A stretch of 64,000 nucleotides of DNA from JAHFUA01 sp963808725 (GTDB taxonomy: Bacteria; Acidobacteriota; Terriglobia; Terriglobales; Acidobacteriaceae): assembly GCA_963808725.1 (NCBI GenBank), contig CAWEGO010000002.1:1550001-1614000 (forward strand), given 5' to 3'. The notes below the pieces were generated by a model, which was not told the origin of the DNA, ran no database searches, and was given only the letters and a program-made list of their open reading frames with translations. The position numbers and the translations under genes are program-made. Of this stretch, positions 7,105 through 16,000 are shown piece by piece. The first letter of the stretch is position 1. Every line of letters starts with the position of its first letter.

Positions 7105-8471
7105 ATGACGCGCCTTCTCAAAGTCGGACTTGCCCTGCTGATGGCTGGGAGCATGTGGTACTACGCCGCCGCGGTACTGATCCCCTATCAGCGGAAGGAA
7201 GCAGCGATACACCGCTCGCCGCGGGGGAACCTGTCCGATCTTTATCCCCGGTGGCTGGGAGCCCGCGAACTACTCTTGCACGGACGGGATCCGTACAGCG
7301 CTGAGGTTACCCGCGAGATCCAGATCGGGTACTACGGAGAGGTCCTGGACGGCTCGCGGCCCGATTCTCCCAAAGACCAGCAACGCTTCGCCTATCCGGT
7401 CTACGTTGTCTTCTTGCTGGCGCCCGTGATCAAGATCCCTTCCCCATCCTGCGGGTGTTCTTCCGGCTGCTTCTGCTTGTGCTTACGGTGGCGAGCGTGC
7501 CGCTATGGATTCGGGCATTGGGAATGCAAATAAAGCGCACCACCGTGGCCATCATTGTGGTTCTCTTGCTGGGCAGCTTTCCTCTAATCCAAGGCCTCTA
7601 TCTGGACCAATTGACCCTGCTGGTGTGCTTCCTGATAGCCGCTGCCTGCGCAGCTGTGGCCCACGGCAAGCTAATGCCGGCTGGGATCCTGCTTGCGGTA
7701 GCCACCATCAAACCGCAGATCGCGTTACCTGTCGCGATCTGGTTCGGACTGTGGGCGTTCAGTGACTGGCAACGCCGCCGGGGGGTTGTCTGGGGCTTTG
7801 CTTCGACCATGAGCGCGCTCCTGGCCGGAGCCCACTGGGTGCTTCCCGGCTGGTCGGAGCGCTGGTGGACCGCTGTGCACGCATACTTCGGCTACGCTGC
7901 TGCCCAGTCCCTGCTGGAAGTCCTGTTGGGAAGATACGGCGGGCTGCTGGCGGGCATTGTTATTGCTCTAACCGTTGGTCTTGCATGCTGGCGGGGGCGA
8001 CGTGAGCCGGCGGGCTCCTCTGCCTTCAATGTTTGCTTGCTTTCCGTGCTGGCTGCCGACATGCTGGTTAAGCCAAAGTTTCCACTCTATGACGTAGTCA
8101 TCCTCGTGCCAGTGCTCGTCTGGTTCTGGAATGGCTGGAGAGCCATCAACAACCGGAGCCGGCCCGCCCGGTTCCTGTGCTGGATCACAGCCTTCCTTGC
8201 CGGGGGGCAATGGGTTGGCGCTTTGGCCCTGACGGTCGTATCGCTGTTCTATTCCTCTTCGGCCGCGCAGAATGCGTGGAAATTGCCTCTCGGCACACTG
8301 TTCTTGTTGCCCGTCGGCTCGGCTTGCCTGCTCGGTTTGTTCGCTTTAGATGTGTGGAAGGGCGAGGTGTCCCGGGCAACGAGGGGTAGAACAACGTGGT
8401 GTCCAGCAAGCGGAGCCGAGGAGGCCTCAACTTTAGCGCCACTCACGTCCAATGGGGGTTCCCGCCAATAG
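7105..8471 (+). pseudogene. GT87/DUF2029-like membrane glycosyltransferase, frameshifted (copy 2)
   Basis: The N-terminal frame (7105-7533) gives an anchor helix, DLYPRWLGARELLLHGRDPYS, and FAYPVYVVFLLAPVIKIP. The continuation in another frame (from about 7445) gives the remaining helices, including LYLDQLTLLVCFL and ATIKPQIALPVAIW, to 8471. Joined, they form one ~455-aa GT87/DUF2029-type protein. The break is in CCTTCCCC at 7438-7445: adding one T restores IPFPILRVFFRL. Either the gene is inactivated or the consensus base is wrong. The C-terminal frame alone could start at GTG 7455 but would lack the acceptor and donor-binding N-terminus. Confidence 0.75.
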
Positions 8472-8631
8472 GTTACCCATCGGAAATCTCGGCCCCAGTC
8501 GGTCTAACCTGGTGACGAAAGCCCCACAAACGCAAAGGCCAGGAACGGATGGTCAGACTGTCAATCTCCAGGCCAGGCGTGAATCTGAAATCTGCGCAGG
8601 TTCCGCAGTTGTGCCCTCGCCGCGGGCATCG

Positions 8632-10314
8632 TCATCGCGCAGCGGAAGCGGGAAAACGAGTCACCTGTGTAAACAGGATTGCCACTCCATCGTCGTACGC
8701 CACTCTCCAATCCGAGGTCTCTTTCAGAACATTCGCCAGAGGCGCATCGGGCGGGATCAGTACGGAGGTGACTCCGTTCTTGTCCAGCACCTCGCGCCAT
8801 CCCAGGTCGGCTCCCAACGCTTTCAAGTAATCTTTTAAGAAAGCTTCACCGTAAAGATCATGGCGGTCGTCGATGAAGAGCTTGGTGTCCGGGTAAAGGC
8901 GGTAGATGAGGTAGCCGCTCCAGCGGTCGGTGCTGAACATGTGATCGTGGATCGGGTGGGCAGCGATGTACTCGGCGGCGGCGACGGGAAACTGCCGCTG
9001 GTCAAAGTGCGCGGCCAGCACCGGCGTGCCGTGCAACCGGCCTCCGTTCAGAACCACAGCCAGGCTGGCCACCAGCATGACGGCCGGGATCAGGTGGCCA
9101 CATAGCATGTCTTCGATATTCTTCATCCGCGCAGCGGATTCGTGCACGCGGTCGCAGGCACTTCGTAACCAGCCCGGCAAATCACGGCGCAGAGCTTGCA
9201 GGCGAACCGCTTCGCTCAGCGCCGGCGCGATGGCCAAAGCGATGATCATGGATGAAACCGGAATGTTGCGGACGGCGTACAGCCCGGTGTATCCGGCGAA
9301 CAGCACCAGCATTATGTCGACCGCGCGCAGACGGCGAGCGGCGAGCAGAGCCGCCACCAGGGCCAGCGCCAGCAGGGCTTCGAAGTACTTTTCCGCGTTG
9401 CCGTGAAAGTTGGGGGTGGCAAACTCCATGATATGGTCCATGAAGTAGCGGTTGGAGAGATAGTGATACACATGGATATGAAGTTTGTATCCGTAGGGCG
9501 TCAGGAAGGTGACCAGCGCGCTGGCGAGGCCGGCGACGCTTAGCCGCGCGATGGCGGTCCGTGCACCCAGCTTGGTTCCAACGTCCCGGCTGGTCAGGTA
9601 GGTCCAAAGGTTCCCTGCCACGAAAAGCACCAGCAGCACCAGCCCCAGGACAAAGCTCCCATGTACGTTCACCCACACCAGCATCAGCGCCGGCAGCCAC
9701 CACAAGGCTGTGCTTTTTCCTGCCTGGAAGCGGTAAAGCAGTCGCACCCAGATTAAAGTCAGCAGCCAGCCCACCACATGCGGCCGTGCCAGCATATGGA
9801 CCGACGCCGAGAGTACCGCCAGCATGGTCAGGAGAGCGGAAATGAGGAGGTTGCCACCCTCCGCAATCAGGGACCGGAAAAGCAATGCGAACGTGAACCC
9901 GATCACCACGGCGGTGAACAGCACAACCCCGTTCAGGCCCAGCCGCGCCGCCAGCAGCCCTATCCCCGCGTCGTACAGCCATTCCCACGCATACCAGGGC
10001 TTGCCGCTCATGGTGTAGGAAAAATAGTCCGCGTGCGGCACCGACAGAGTGCGCACGATGTGTTGCCCGTTGCGTAGGTGCCAGCCGGTGTCGGCATCGT
10101 TAAGCAGGCCGGCGCCCACCGGCGCGAAAGCCAGCAACGCCACCAGCACCACGAAGATCATGTCGGTGAGGGACGGCAACAACCATCGCTCCAGCGGAAG
10201 ACGGTCCTCACGCCGTGTGGACGCGCCAGGACACGCCTCAGCCGCGGGCAAGGGGGATGGGCTGGCGGGGAGTTGAGGGCCCAAATGCGCGGTCGTCGAC
10301 GAAGACTTGAGCAT
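8632..10314 (-). CDS. Polytopic membrane protein, GT-C glycosyltransferase-like
   Basis: A 560-aa protein with about ten hydrophobic segments between residues 50 and 430 and a C-terminal soluble domain. Just after the first helix is NDADTGWHLRNGQ, then YFSYTMSGKPWYAWEWLYD. An acidic pair in the first external loop followed by aromatic residues is the pattern of GT-C glycosyltransferases, where the acids bind metal or lipid-linked sugar. The soluble end has DRWSGYLIYRLYP and FIDDRHDLYGE, typical of this widespread unnamed acidobacterial family. Substrate is unknown. It shares its strand with, and lies just downstream of, the bEBP gene (25 bases), so the two may form an operon. Confidence 0.6.
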   Translation of the reverse strand: MLKSSSTTAHLGPQLPASPSPLPAAEACPGASTRREDRLPLERWLLPSLTDMIFVVLVALLAFAPVGAGLLNDADTGWHLRNGQHIVRTLSVPHADYFSYTMSGKPWYAWEWLYDAGIGLLAARLGLNGVVLFTAVVIGFTFALLFRSLIAEGGNLLISALLTMLAVLSASVHMLARPHVVGWLLTLIWVRLLYRFQAGKSTALWWLPALMLVWVNVHGSFVLGLVLLVLFVAGNLWTYLTSRDVGTKLGARTAIARLSVAGLASALVTFLTPYGYKLHIHVYHYLSNRYFMDHIMEFATPNFHGNAEKYFEALLALALVAALLAARRLRAVDIMLVLFAGYTGLYAVRNIPVSSMIIALAIAPALSEAVRLQALRRDLPGWLRSACDRVHESAARMKNIEDMLCGHLIPAVMLVASLAVVLNGGRLHGTPVLAAHFDQRQFPVAAAEYIAAHPIHDHMFSTDRWSGYLIYRLYPDTKLFIDDRHDLYGEAFLKDYLKALGADLGWREVLDKNGVTSVLIPPDAPLANVLKETSDWRVAYDDGVAILFTQVTRFPASAAR

Positions 10315-10339
10315 TACGTTTTTCCCTGCACCCTGCCCG

Positions 10340-11713
10340 CTAGGAGGGCTGTTCGTTCAGCCCAGGGAGTGGCGGAATCTCCAGTTCGTCGATCAGGCGG
10401 TGCAACGAGGAGCGCGAGATGCGTAGCGTGCGGGCGGCCTGGGCTTTGTTGTTGCCGCTTTGCTCCAGGCTCTTGCGGAGGAGTTGCCGCTTAAAATTGC
10501 GGACCTCGTTCTCCCAGGAGCTGTCTCGTTCTTCAAAAGTCCAGTTGAACAGCGCTCGCGGCATGTGCTCCAGGCGAATCTCCGGACCGTCACACACCAC
10601 CACTGCCCGCTCGATCACATGTTGCAATTCCCGCACATTGCCGGGCCAGGGGTACATGCGGAAAGCCGAGAGGACCGCCGGGCCGATGCGCCGCGCAGGA
10701 CGCTTGTGCCGCTCCGCGTAGGTTTGCAGGAAACTATGGGCGAGAACAACAACGTCGTCCCGGCGTACGCGCAGAGGAGGCAACTCAATCTCGATGGTGT
10801 TCAAGCGGTAGTACAAATCGGCGCGGAAAGCGCCCGAGGCAACCAGCAGGGGCAGGTTGCGATGGGTGGCGCAGATGATGCGAGCTTCCATGGGCCGGGA
10901 CTGGTTGCTGCCCACGCGCTCGAAGGTGCGTTCCTGCAGGACGCGCAGCAGCTTGATCTGCAATCCTGAAGGAAGGTCTCCGGCTTCATCCAGGAAAAGC
11001 GTACCCCGATCGGCGGCTTCGAAACGTCCACGGCGCATGGAAACAGCGCCGGTGAAGGCCCCTCTTTCGTGCCCGAACAGCTCGGTTTCAATCAGGGTCT
11101 CCGGCAACGAGGAGCAGGCCACCGGCACAAAGGGAAACCGCGCGCGTGAGCTGGCGGAATGGATCAACTGGGCCAAGAGCTCCTTCCCGGTGCCGGTTTC
11201 ACCGGTGATCAGTACGGTGGCATCGCTGGCGGCGATTTTGGAAGCGAACTGCAGGATCTCGGTCATGACCGAATCGGTTCCGACCACCCATCCGAAGTCC
11301 CTCGCCGGCAACGGCAGCGCCCGTAGCCGCTCCAATTCCTGGTTCAACTCGCGCAACTGCACCGCCCGGCGCAGCACGATGCGAAGTTCTTCCAGCGGGC
11401 TGCTCTCCACAAAGTAGTCGTAGGCTCCGGCGGCGATGGCATCGCGGATGACTTGGCGGTCATGCGTCGCGAGGAAAGCAATCACGGGAACGCCGGCTGG
11501 GTTGAGCACTACTCTTTTCAGCAGTTCCAGGCGCTCTTCGAACTTTTCCGAGTCGGACGGCGGCAACCCGATGATCAAAACGTCGCAGGATTTGCTCTGC
11601 TCCATGTCCTGGAAGATCTCAAGCTGCGCGGGAACCAGGGAAAAATCGGCTCCCAGCTTCTGCCCAAGAAGCGCGAGGAAGTCAACCCGTTCGTCGACGA
11701 AGTGGCATCTCAT
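10340..11713 (-). CDS. Sigma-54-dependent activator (bEBP) with degenerate receiver domain
   Basis: A 457-aa NtrC-like protein. Residues 1-130 resemble a response-regulator receiver, but the phosphoacceptor Asp is missing: the beta-3 end reads LIIGLPP. The central AAA+ domain has Walker A GETGTGKE, the sigma-54 contact loop GAFTGA, Walker B GTLFLDEAG and the arginine-finger region. The C-terminus is a Fis-type helix-turn-helix (NNKAQAARTLRISRSSLHRLI). It should therefore activate sigma-54 promoters without classical phosphorylation, perhaps through partner binding or expression level. It is divergent from a kinase/regulator pair across a region rich in GCAA/TTGC dyads. The triplicated palindromes at the pilins are plausible targets (inference). 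Confidence 0.9.
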   Translation of the reverse strand: MRCHFVDERVDFLALLGQKLGADFSLVPAQLEIFQDMEQSKSCDVLIIGLPPSDSEKFEERLELLKRVVLNPAGVPVIAFLATHDRQVIRDAIAAGAYDYFVESSPLEELRIVLRRAVQLRELNQELERLRALPLPARDFGWVVGTDSVMTEILQFASKIAASDATVLITGETGTGKELLAQLIHSASSRARFPFVPVACSSLPETLIETELFGHERGAFTGAVSMRRGRFEAADRGTLFLDEAGDLPSGLQIKLLRVLQERTFERVGSNQSRPMEARIICATHRNLPLLVASGAFRADLYYRLNTIEIELPPLRVRRDDVVVLAHSFLQTYAERHKRPARRIGPAVLSAFRMYPWPGNVRELQHVIERAVVVCDGPEIRLEHMPRALFNWTFEERDSSWENEVRNFKRQLLRKSLEQSGNNKAQAARTLRISRSSLHRLIDELEIPPLPGLNEQPS

Positions 11714-12085
11714 TTGGCTGGTGGTTTCTTCTTAGCGGCGTCCTCTAATGCAATGACAGGCCGCGATTGCGGCCGAGCATAGATGATCTGCAAATCAGAG
11801 CAAATTGCTCAAAGGTGGGGGGAGGATGCGACCTAAGCGCCACGCAAGAGCCTTCACAGATTTCCGAACATCGGTGCAATAATTTGCACATGATCTTCCC
11901 AGCAACGTTTGTTGCCCGTGGAAGTGCTTATAGCGATTGCGCAACTTCGGCTGGAAAATGGCGGTAATGGGCACCAACGTGCTAGCATTACTACCACTTG
12001 AGTGGCTGGCCCTCTTAGCACAGAGCCATAGAGTTAGCTCTGTTCGAGGCTCCCCCCGGCTTCCCTCCCCAGCGTTGCCTGAAAA
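11714..12085. promoter_or_regulatory. Divergent regulatory region with four GCAA/TTGC dyads
   Basis: A 372-base region between the bEBP and kinase genes. Four inverted repeats share the half-site GCAA/TTGC: GAGCAA-A-TTGCTC (11798-11810), GTGCAA-TAAT-TTGCAC (11874-11889), GCAAC-GTTT-GTTGC (11902-11915) and TTGCGCAA (11937-11944). A GGCCGC-GATT-GCGGCC hairpin (11759-11774) lies close to the bEBP start. The clustering suggests an operator, possibly for autoregulation; no promoter boxes are clear. Confidence 0.5.
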
Positions 12086-13963
12086 ATGCTGAAGCGGCTC
12101 GGCCCGCTGCTAGCGCTAGTGCGCGGGCGTGGCCGAACCCGAGAAGTCCACTGGGAGGTTGAGCGGCGCCGCGCTTTCGATGTGCGGCTCCCCTTGAAGC
12201 GGCTCGTGACCATTAGGCTCCGAGAACAAGAGCATCGGGTAGAACAGATCCTGGCTGTCGCGCGCGTCTTCCTAACCGCGGCATCGTTGCTTGCGGTCCA
12301 ACTGGACTCTACCGAACCCGCCAGGTACGCGACCCTGACTCGTATATTGCTCCTTTCCTATCTGGCTTACGGCCTGGTCGTCATGCTGTGGTTGCGGACG
12401 TCGTCGCAGCTCCGCCACCCCAGAATCCCGCTCCTGCTTCACAGCATTGACATCCTGGGGCCAGCGATCATTGTTCTGTTTTCCGACGGTCCCAACAGCC
12501 CTTTCCTGATGTTTCTGGTGTTCGTGCTGGTCGCTGCCGGTTATCGCTGGGGAATGCGGGAGACCCTGGCCACGACTGCGGTTGCCCTCCTGGTGGTTGT
12601 TGCCGAGGCAGCTCTAATCCGTTATGGATCGACGCGCCCCGGGTTCGTGCTTCAAGGAACGTATGACATCAACCGTCTGGTCATCCGCATTGCCTATCTG
12701 CTGGCCATCGGTTTCCTGATTGGATATCTGGCGCAGAACGAGAAGCGGTTGCAGACGGAAAGCATCACCATCGCCCGCCTGCTGGCCGAGGTGCGTCCCG
12801 AGCAGGGAATTAAGCAGACCTTGCAAGCAGTGCTTGCCGACTTGCATCGCATCTTTGCCGCCGACGGGGTGGTTCTCGCCGTCGAGGAAGTGCGGTGGCG
12901 GAGGCTTTACATCTGGGAAGTACGGCCTGGGGTGGAACCTCGGTCGCTGAAGCTTCGCCTGTTCGAAGCCGATTCGTCACAGGAGCCTATCTATCTCTTT
13001 CCGCTGGGGGGCGAGTTGGTATACGCGCTGCGCCGACAGAATCGCGCCGGCAGCCGGTTGGTGAGCGCGCTGACTCTGGACGCCAACGGCAGCCCTGTCA
13101 ATGGTTCCACTTGTGTGTTCCCGGAGCATCCGCTGTGGCGCGACGCCGATGCGGCGATCGCGGGCTCTTTCACCTTTGGGGAGGAGTGGTCGGGACGCCT
13201 TTTCTTGATCAACCCCAAGCCCGGCACCCCTCGGCTCGCGCGGCTGCGCTACCTGCGGACCCTGATCCACCAACTCAGCCCGGCCGTGTCCGGGGCCTAC
13301 GTGCTGCGCCGGCTCCGTGCCAAGGCAGGCGCCATCGAACGTATGCGCGTCGCACAGGAGCTTCATGACGGCGCCATCCAGTCGCTGATCGCACTGGAAA
13401 TGCAGATCCATGCGCTTCGCCGTCACTCGGAACGGGGGCTGGGAGCGGAACTGGTGAAGATTCAGGAAGCCTTGCGCCAGGAAATCACCAGCTTGCGCGA
13501 GCTGATGGTCCAAATCCGGCCGCTCAATCTCGATCCCCGGCAGTTCGTGGAATTCCTGGCCGATCTGGTGGAGCGCTTCCGGCGCGAGACCGGCATCTGC
13601 GCCAACTTCGTCACCGACTTGGATGAGGTCAGGCTGCCGGCGCAGGCGCTTCGCGAGCTGGGACGGATCGTTCAGGAAGCCTTGGTCAATGCCAGAAAAC
13701 ACAGCGGCGCCCGCCACATCCTGGTGAGCCTCGGATACCAGGACGGCCTTTGCCGGATTGTGATCGATGACGACGGGCGCGGCTTCGGCTTTGACGGCCG
13801 CTTTTCTCTGCAGCAATTGGAGGCGGGCCGGCAGGGGCCCATGGTAATCAAGGAACGCGTACGCAACATCCGGGGCGAACTCACGATTGAATCCGCCCCC
13901 GGCCGGGGCGCCCGGCTGGAGATCTCCCTTCCCTCCCCGAAAGCGCAGGCCACCTATGCTTAA
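12086..13963 (+). CDS. Membrane sensor histidine kinase, NarL-partner type (HisKA_3/HATPase_c)
   Basis: A 625-aa kinase. It has about six hydrophobic segments at residues 50-220, a GAF-like middle part at about 240-400, a HisKA_3 dimerisation helix with AQELHDGAIQSL (His about 426), and an ATP-binding domain. In that domain the N box is IVQEALVNARKHS and the G1 box is DDDGRGFGFDG. It autophosphorylates on His and passes the phosphate to the LuxR-type regulator encoded next, whose ATG overlaps its 3' end by eight bases (translational coupling). The signal is unknown; the multi-helix sensor suggests a membrane or lipophilic cue. Confidence 0.9.
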   Translation: MLKRLGPLLALVRGRGRTREVHWEVERRRAFDVRLPLKRLVTIRLREQEHRVEQILAVARVFLTAASLLAVQLDSTEPARYATLTRILLLSYLAYGLVVMLWLRTSSQLRHPRIPLLLHSIDILGPAIIVLFSDGPNSPFLMFLVFVLVAAGYRWGMRETLATTAVALLVVVAEAALIRYGSTRPGFVLQGTYDINRLVIRIAYLLAIGFLIGYLAQNEKRLQTESITIARLLAEVRPEQGIKQTLQAVLADLHRIFAADGVVLAVEEVRWRRLYIWEVRPGVEPRSLKLRLFEADSSQEPIYLFPLGGELVYALRRQNRAGSRLVSALTLDANGSPVNGSTCVFPEHPLWRDADAAIAGSFTFGEEWSGRLFLINPKPGTPRLARLRYLRTLIHQLSPAVSGAYVLRRLRAKAGAIERMRVAQELHDGAIQSLIALEMQIHALRRHSERGLGAELVKIQEALRQEITSLRELMVQIRPLNLDPRQFVEFLADLVERFRRETGICANFVTDLDEVRLPAQALRELGRIVQEALVNARKHSGARHILVSLGYQDGLCRIVIDDDGRGFGFDGRFSLQQLEAGRQGPMVIKERVRNIRGELTIESAPGRGARLEISLPSPKAQATYA

Positions 13964-14630
13964 CCAGAAGAATGACCTCATCCGTATCATCGTCGCGGAC
14001 GATCACCGGATCTTTCGCGACGGACTGTGCAAGCTGCTGGCTATGGAACCGGACTTCCGCGTGGAGGGCGAGACGGGCGACGGAGACCGGGCCGTGCAAC
14101 TGGTGCAGGAACGCTGCCCGGACATCCTGCTGCTAGATCTGGCGATGCACCCGGACGGCCTAGAGGTTCTGCGGAAGCTCGCCAACCAGTCTGCGAATTC
14201 GACGCGCAGCATCCTGCTGACCGCGGCCATCGAAAACCAGCAAATCGTGGCAGCCTTGCGGTTGGGAGCGCGCGGCGCGGTGCTGAAGGAAGCAGCCACT
14301 GAGGTACTGTTCAAATGCATCCGCGCGGTGATGGCCGGCCAGTACTGGATCGGCAATGAGGCCGTGGCCGACCTGGTGAAAATAGTGCGGGAAATCACCG
14401 CCCCGGCCGCCCAGCGGAATTGTCCCAAGAATACGCTCACTCCCCGGGAACTCCAGATCATCTCCATCATCGTCGCGGGTTGCAGCAACAAGGAGATTGC
14501 GCAGAAGTTCTCCATCAGCGAAGACACTGTCAAGCATCACCTCACCAACATCTTCGACAAATTGGGGGTGTCCAGCCGCTTGGAACTGGCCACCTACGCC
14601 ATCAGCCAGCATCTGGTAGACAAGTTGTAG
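13956..14630 (+). CDS. NarL/LuxR-family response regulator
   Basis: A 224-aa protein. The receiver domain has the acidic pair VADDH near the N-terminus and phosphoacceptor Asp61 in ILLLDLAMHPDG; the LuxR-type helix-turn-helix at about 155-215 has LTPRELQIISIIVAG and SNKEIAQKFSISEDTVKHHL. It is the evident partner of the preceding kinase, with which it overlaps by eight bases. Start at ATG 13956 gives the canonical short N-terminus before IRIIVADDH; the longer frame from 13887 only reads through kinase sequence. Target genes are not known; the adjacent PilZ gene and the dyad-rich region upstream of the kinase are candidates. Confidence 0.92.
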   Translation: MLNQKNDLIRIIVADDHRIFRDGLCKLLAMEPDFRVEGETGDGDRAVQLVQERCPDILLLDLAMHPDGLEVLRKLANQSANSTRSILLTAAIENQQIVAALRLGARGAVLKEAATEVLFKCIRAVMAGQYWIGNEAVADLVKIVREITAPAAQRNCPKNTLTPRELQIISIIVAGCSNKEIAQKFSISEDTVKHHLTNIFDKLGVSSRLELATYAISQHLVDKL

Positions 14631-14770
14631 TTGTGAAATGAAAAGTTTTGTTTCTTTCCCCCTGATTTGGCACCTTCGGGCCACTCCTCCACCACCTTCG
14701 ATTAATTGTCGCCGCGGCGGAGAACCGACGATGCTTGCGCCCGCAGCTACGCGCGCGGCAACGGAGCATC

Positions 14771-15148
14771 GTGGAACAGTGGGAAACGTTCGAGCGGGGA
14801 CAGTCACGCGCCCCGCGTTTCACGCTGGAGTTGCCGCTGCGATATCGCCGGCACGGTGCGGATGAATGGGAAGAAGGCCGCCTGCGCAACATCAGCCGGT
14901 CCGGGCTTTTCTTCTCGGCGCGGCAAGCGTACTCGGTCCACACCAGGATCGAGCTCACTTTCACTCTGCCCAAGGTTCTCCGGGATGAACCTCCCGGATT
15001 AGTGTGCTGCCAAGGTCAGGTCGCACGCAGTGTGCTGTCGGACACGGAAGGGGATCGGCCCGCGATCGCCGTCAGGATCCGGGATTACCAATTCACGCAA
15101 ACACCGGCGGATCCACCGGTCAATGGCGCGGAAGCCGGAAAGCGGTGA
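14771..15148 (+). CDS. PilZ-domain protein
   Basis: A 125-aa single-domain protein. The two c-di-GMP contact motifs are recognisable: an Arg-rich R-x3-R-like stretch near the N-terminus (RAPRFTLELPLRYRR) and NISRSGLFFSA, the (D/N)-x-S-x-x-G motif. PilZ proteins act as cytoplasmic c-di-GMP receptors that change the behaviour of partner proteins. Start chosen at GTG 14771 after CGGAGCATC; TTG 14735 would add 12 residues. It follows the response regulator by 140 bases on the same strand. Confidence 0.8.
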   Translation: MEQWETFERGQSRAPRFTLELPLRYRRHGADEWEEGRLRNISRSGLFFSARQAYSVHTRIELTFTLPKVLRDEPPGLVCCQGQVARSVLSDTEGDRPAIAVRIRDYQFTQTPADPPVNGAEAGKR

Positions 15149-15184
15149 GTGAGCCCGCAGGTGGAGCGGACGATTCCCAGCTTA

Positions 15185-15385
15185 TTAGCGGCTAGCCTTC
15201 AGGCGCTTGATTTCCTTCCGTCTGGCTTTCGACTGCTTCTTCACTTGCTTCTGCAGCGCCTTGTTGCGCTTTTGGGCGGCGCGCGCTTCCGGATTCAGCT
15301 TGACCTTCTTAGCCTTGGCGTACAGCGGAACGGCACAACTCCAGCTCAGGACTAGACCGAGCAAAAGCGCCATCAGTTTTTTCAA
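15185..15385 (-). CDS. Small secreted Lys/Arg-rich protein
   Basis: A 66-aa protein. Residues 1-23 form a clear Sec signal peptide (MKKLMALLLGLVLSWSCAVPLYA) with a likely cut after LYA; a Cys in the h-region is not in a good lipobox. The mature ~43 residues are extremely basic and helical (repeated KK, KR and RR with Gln and Ala), like a small cell-envelope or nucleic-acid-binding peptide. I do not recognise a named family. It is convergent with the PilZ gene and 20 bases downstream of a lipoprotein gene on the same strand. Confidence 0.65.
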   Translation of the reverse strand: MKKLMALLLGLVLSWSCAVPLYAKAKKVKLNPEARAAQKRNKALQKQVKKQSKARRKEIKRLKASR

Positions 15386-15405
15386 GAATTCTCCTTAGCA
15401 ACGAC

Positions 15406-15822
15406 TTAATCAGTCGGGAGACCCGTCGGGCAACCGGTAACAGTAGGGTCGGCAACTGTGAAGGTCGCCGTGCCGGTCACGATCGCGCCAGGGCCTACCC
15501 TTCCAATGAGTGGCTCGCTGGCCGTCGCTATTATCTGCGAGACCCCGCAAGTAGTGCCCGAGGTTGCCAATCCCTGCTGGTTCACCGTAACGACTTGCGT
15601 GACCAGGGATGACCAAGCCACCTGGTTGGTTACGTCGCGAGTTTCCGAGGGGTGAACGAATTGGCCGGTAGCTACGAACTGAACCTGCCCGCCACCTGCG
15701 ACGCCGACGACCCCGGCCTCGATGGGAGTGACCGTGAGGGCCACCATTGTCGTCGGATGTCCACAACCCAAGGGGTACAACAGTACGACTGCCATCAACA
15801 GGACCCAACCCGTCTTCCGCAT
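15406..15822 (-). CDS. Lipoprotein with Ig-like (BIG2-type) domain
   Basis: About 138 aa. The signal peptide MRKTGWVLLMAVVLLYPLGC ends in a lipobox (PLGC). The rest is beta-rich with the bacterial Ig-like pattern: VQFVATGQF, VTNQVAWSS, VVTVNQQGLAT, G...IIATA. This group 2 Ig fold is found in many surface proteins of acidobacteria. It probably sits at the outer membrane as an adhesion or structural module. ATG 15822 is preferred over ATG 15843, which would put seven extra residues (MQRRRPG) in front. Confidence 0.7.
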   Translation of the reverse strand: MRKTGWVLLMAVVLLYPLGCGHPTTMVALTVTPIEAGVVGVAGGGQVQFVATGQFVHPSETRDVTNQVAWSSLVTQVVTVNQQGLATSGTTCGVSQIIATASEPLIGRVGPGAIVTGTATFTVADPTVTGCPTGLPTD

Positions 15823-16000
15823 TCCTGGCCTCCGGCGCTGCAATTCTCTTGGGGGGAAGTTTCAGTGTGTCTCCACCGGCCAGCACAGGCAATACAACCA
15901 AGGTGGTAAGCGTGGCCCAAAGGTGCTATCCGTGGCGAAATAAATTTCCGCGGTTGGGAGGCTGGGTTCCACTCTTACTCGGATGGGCAATGCCCCGTTT

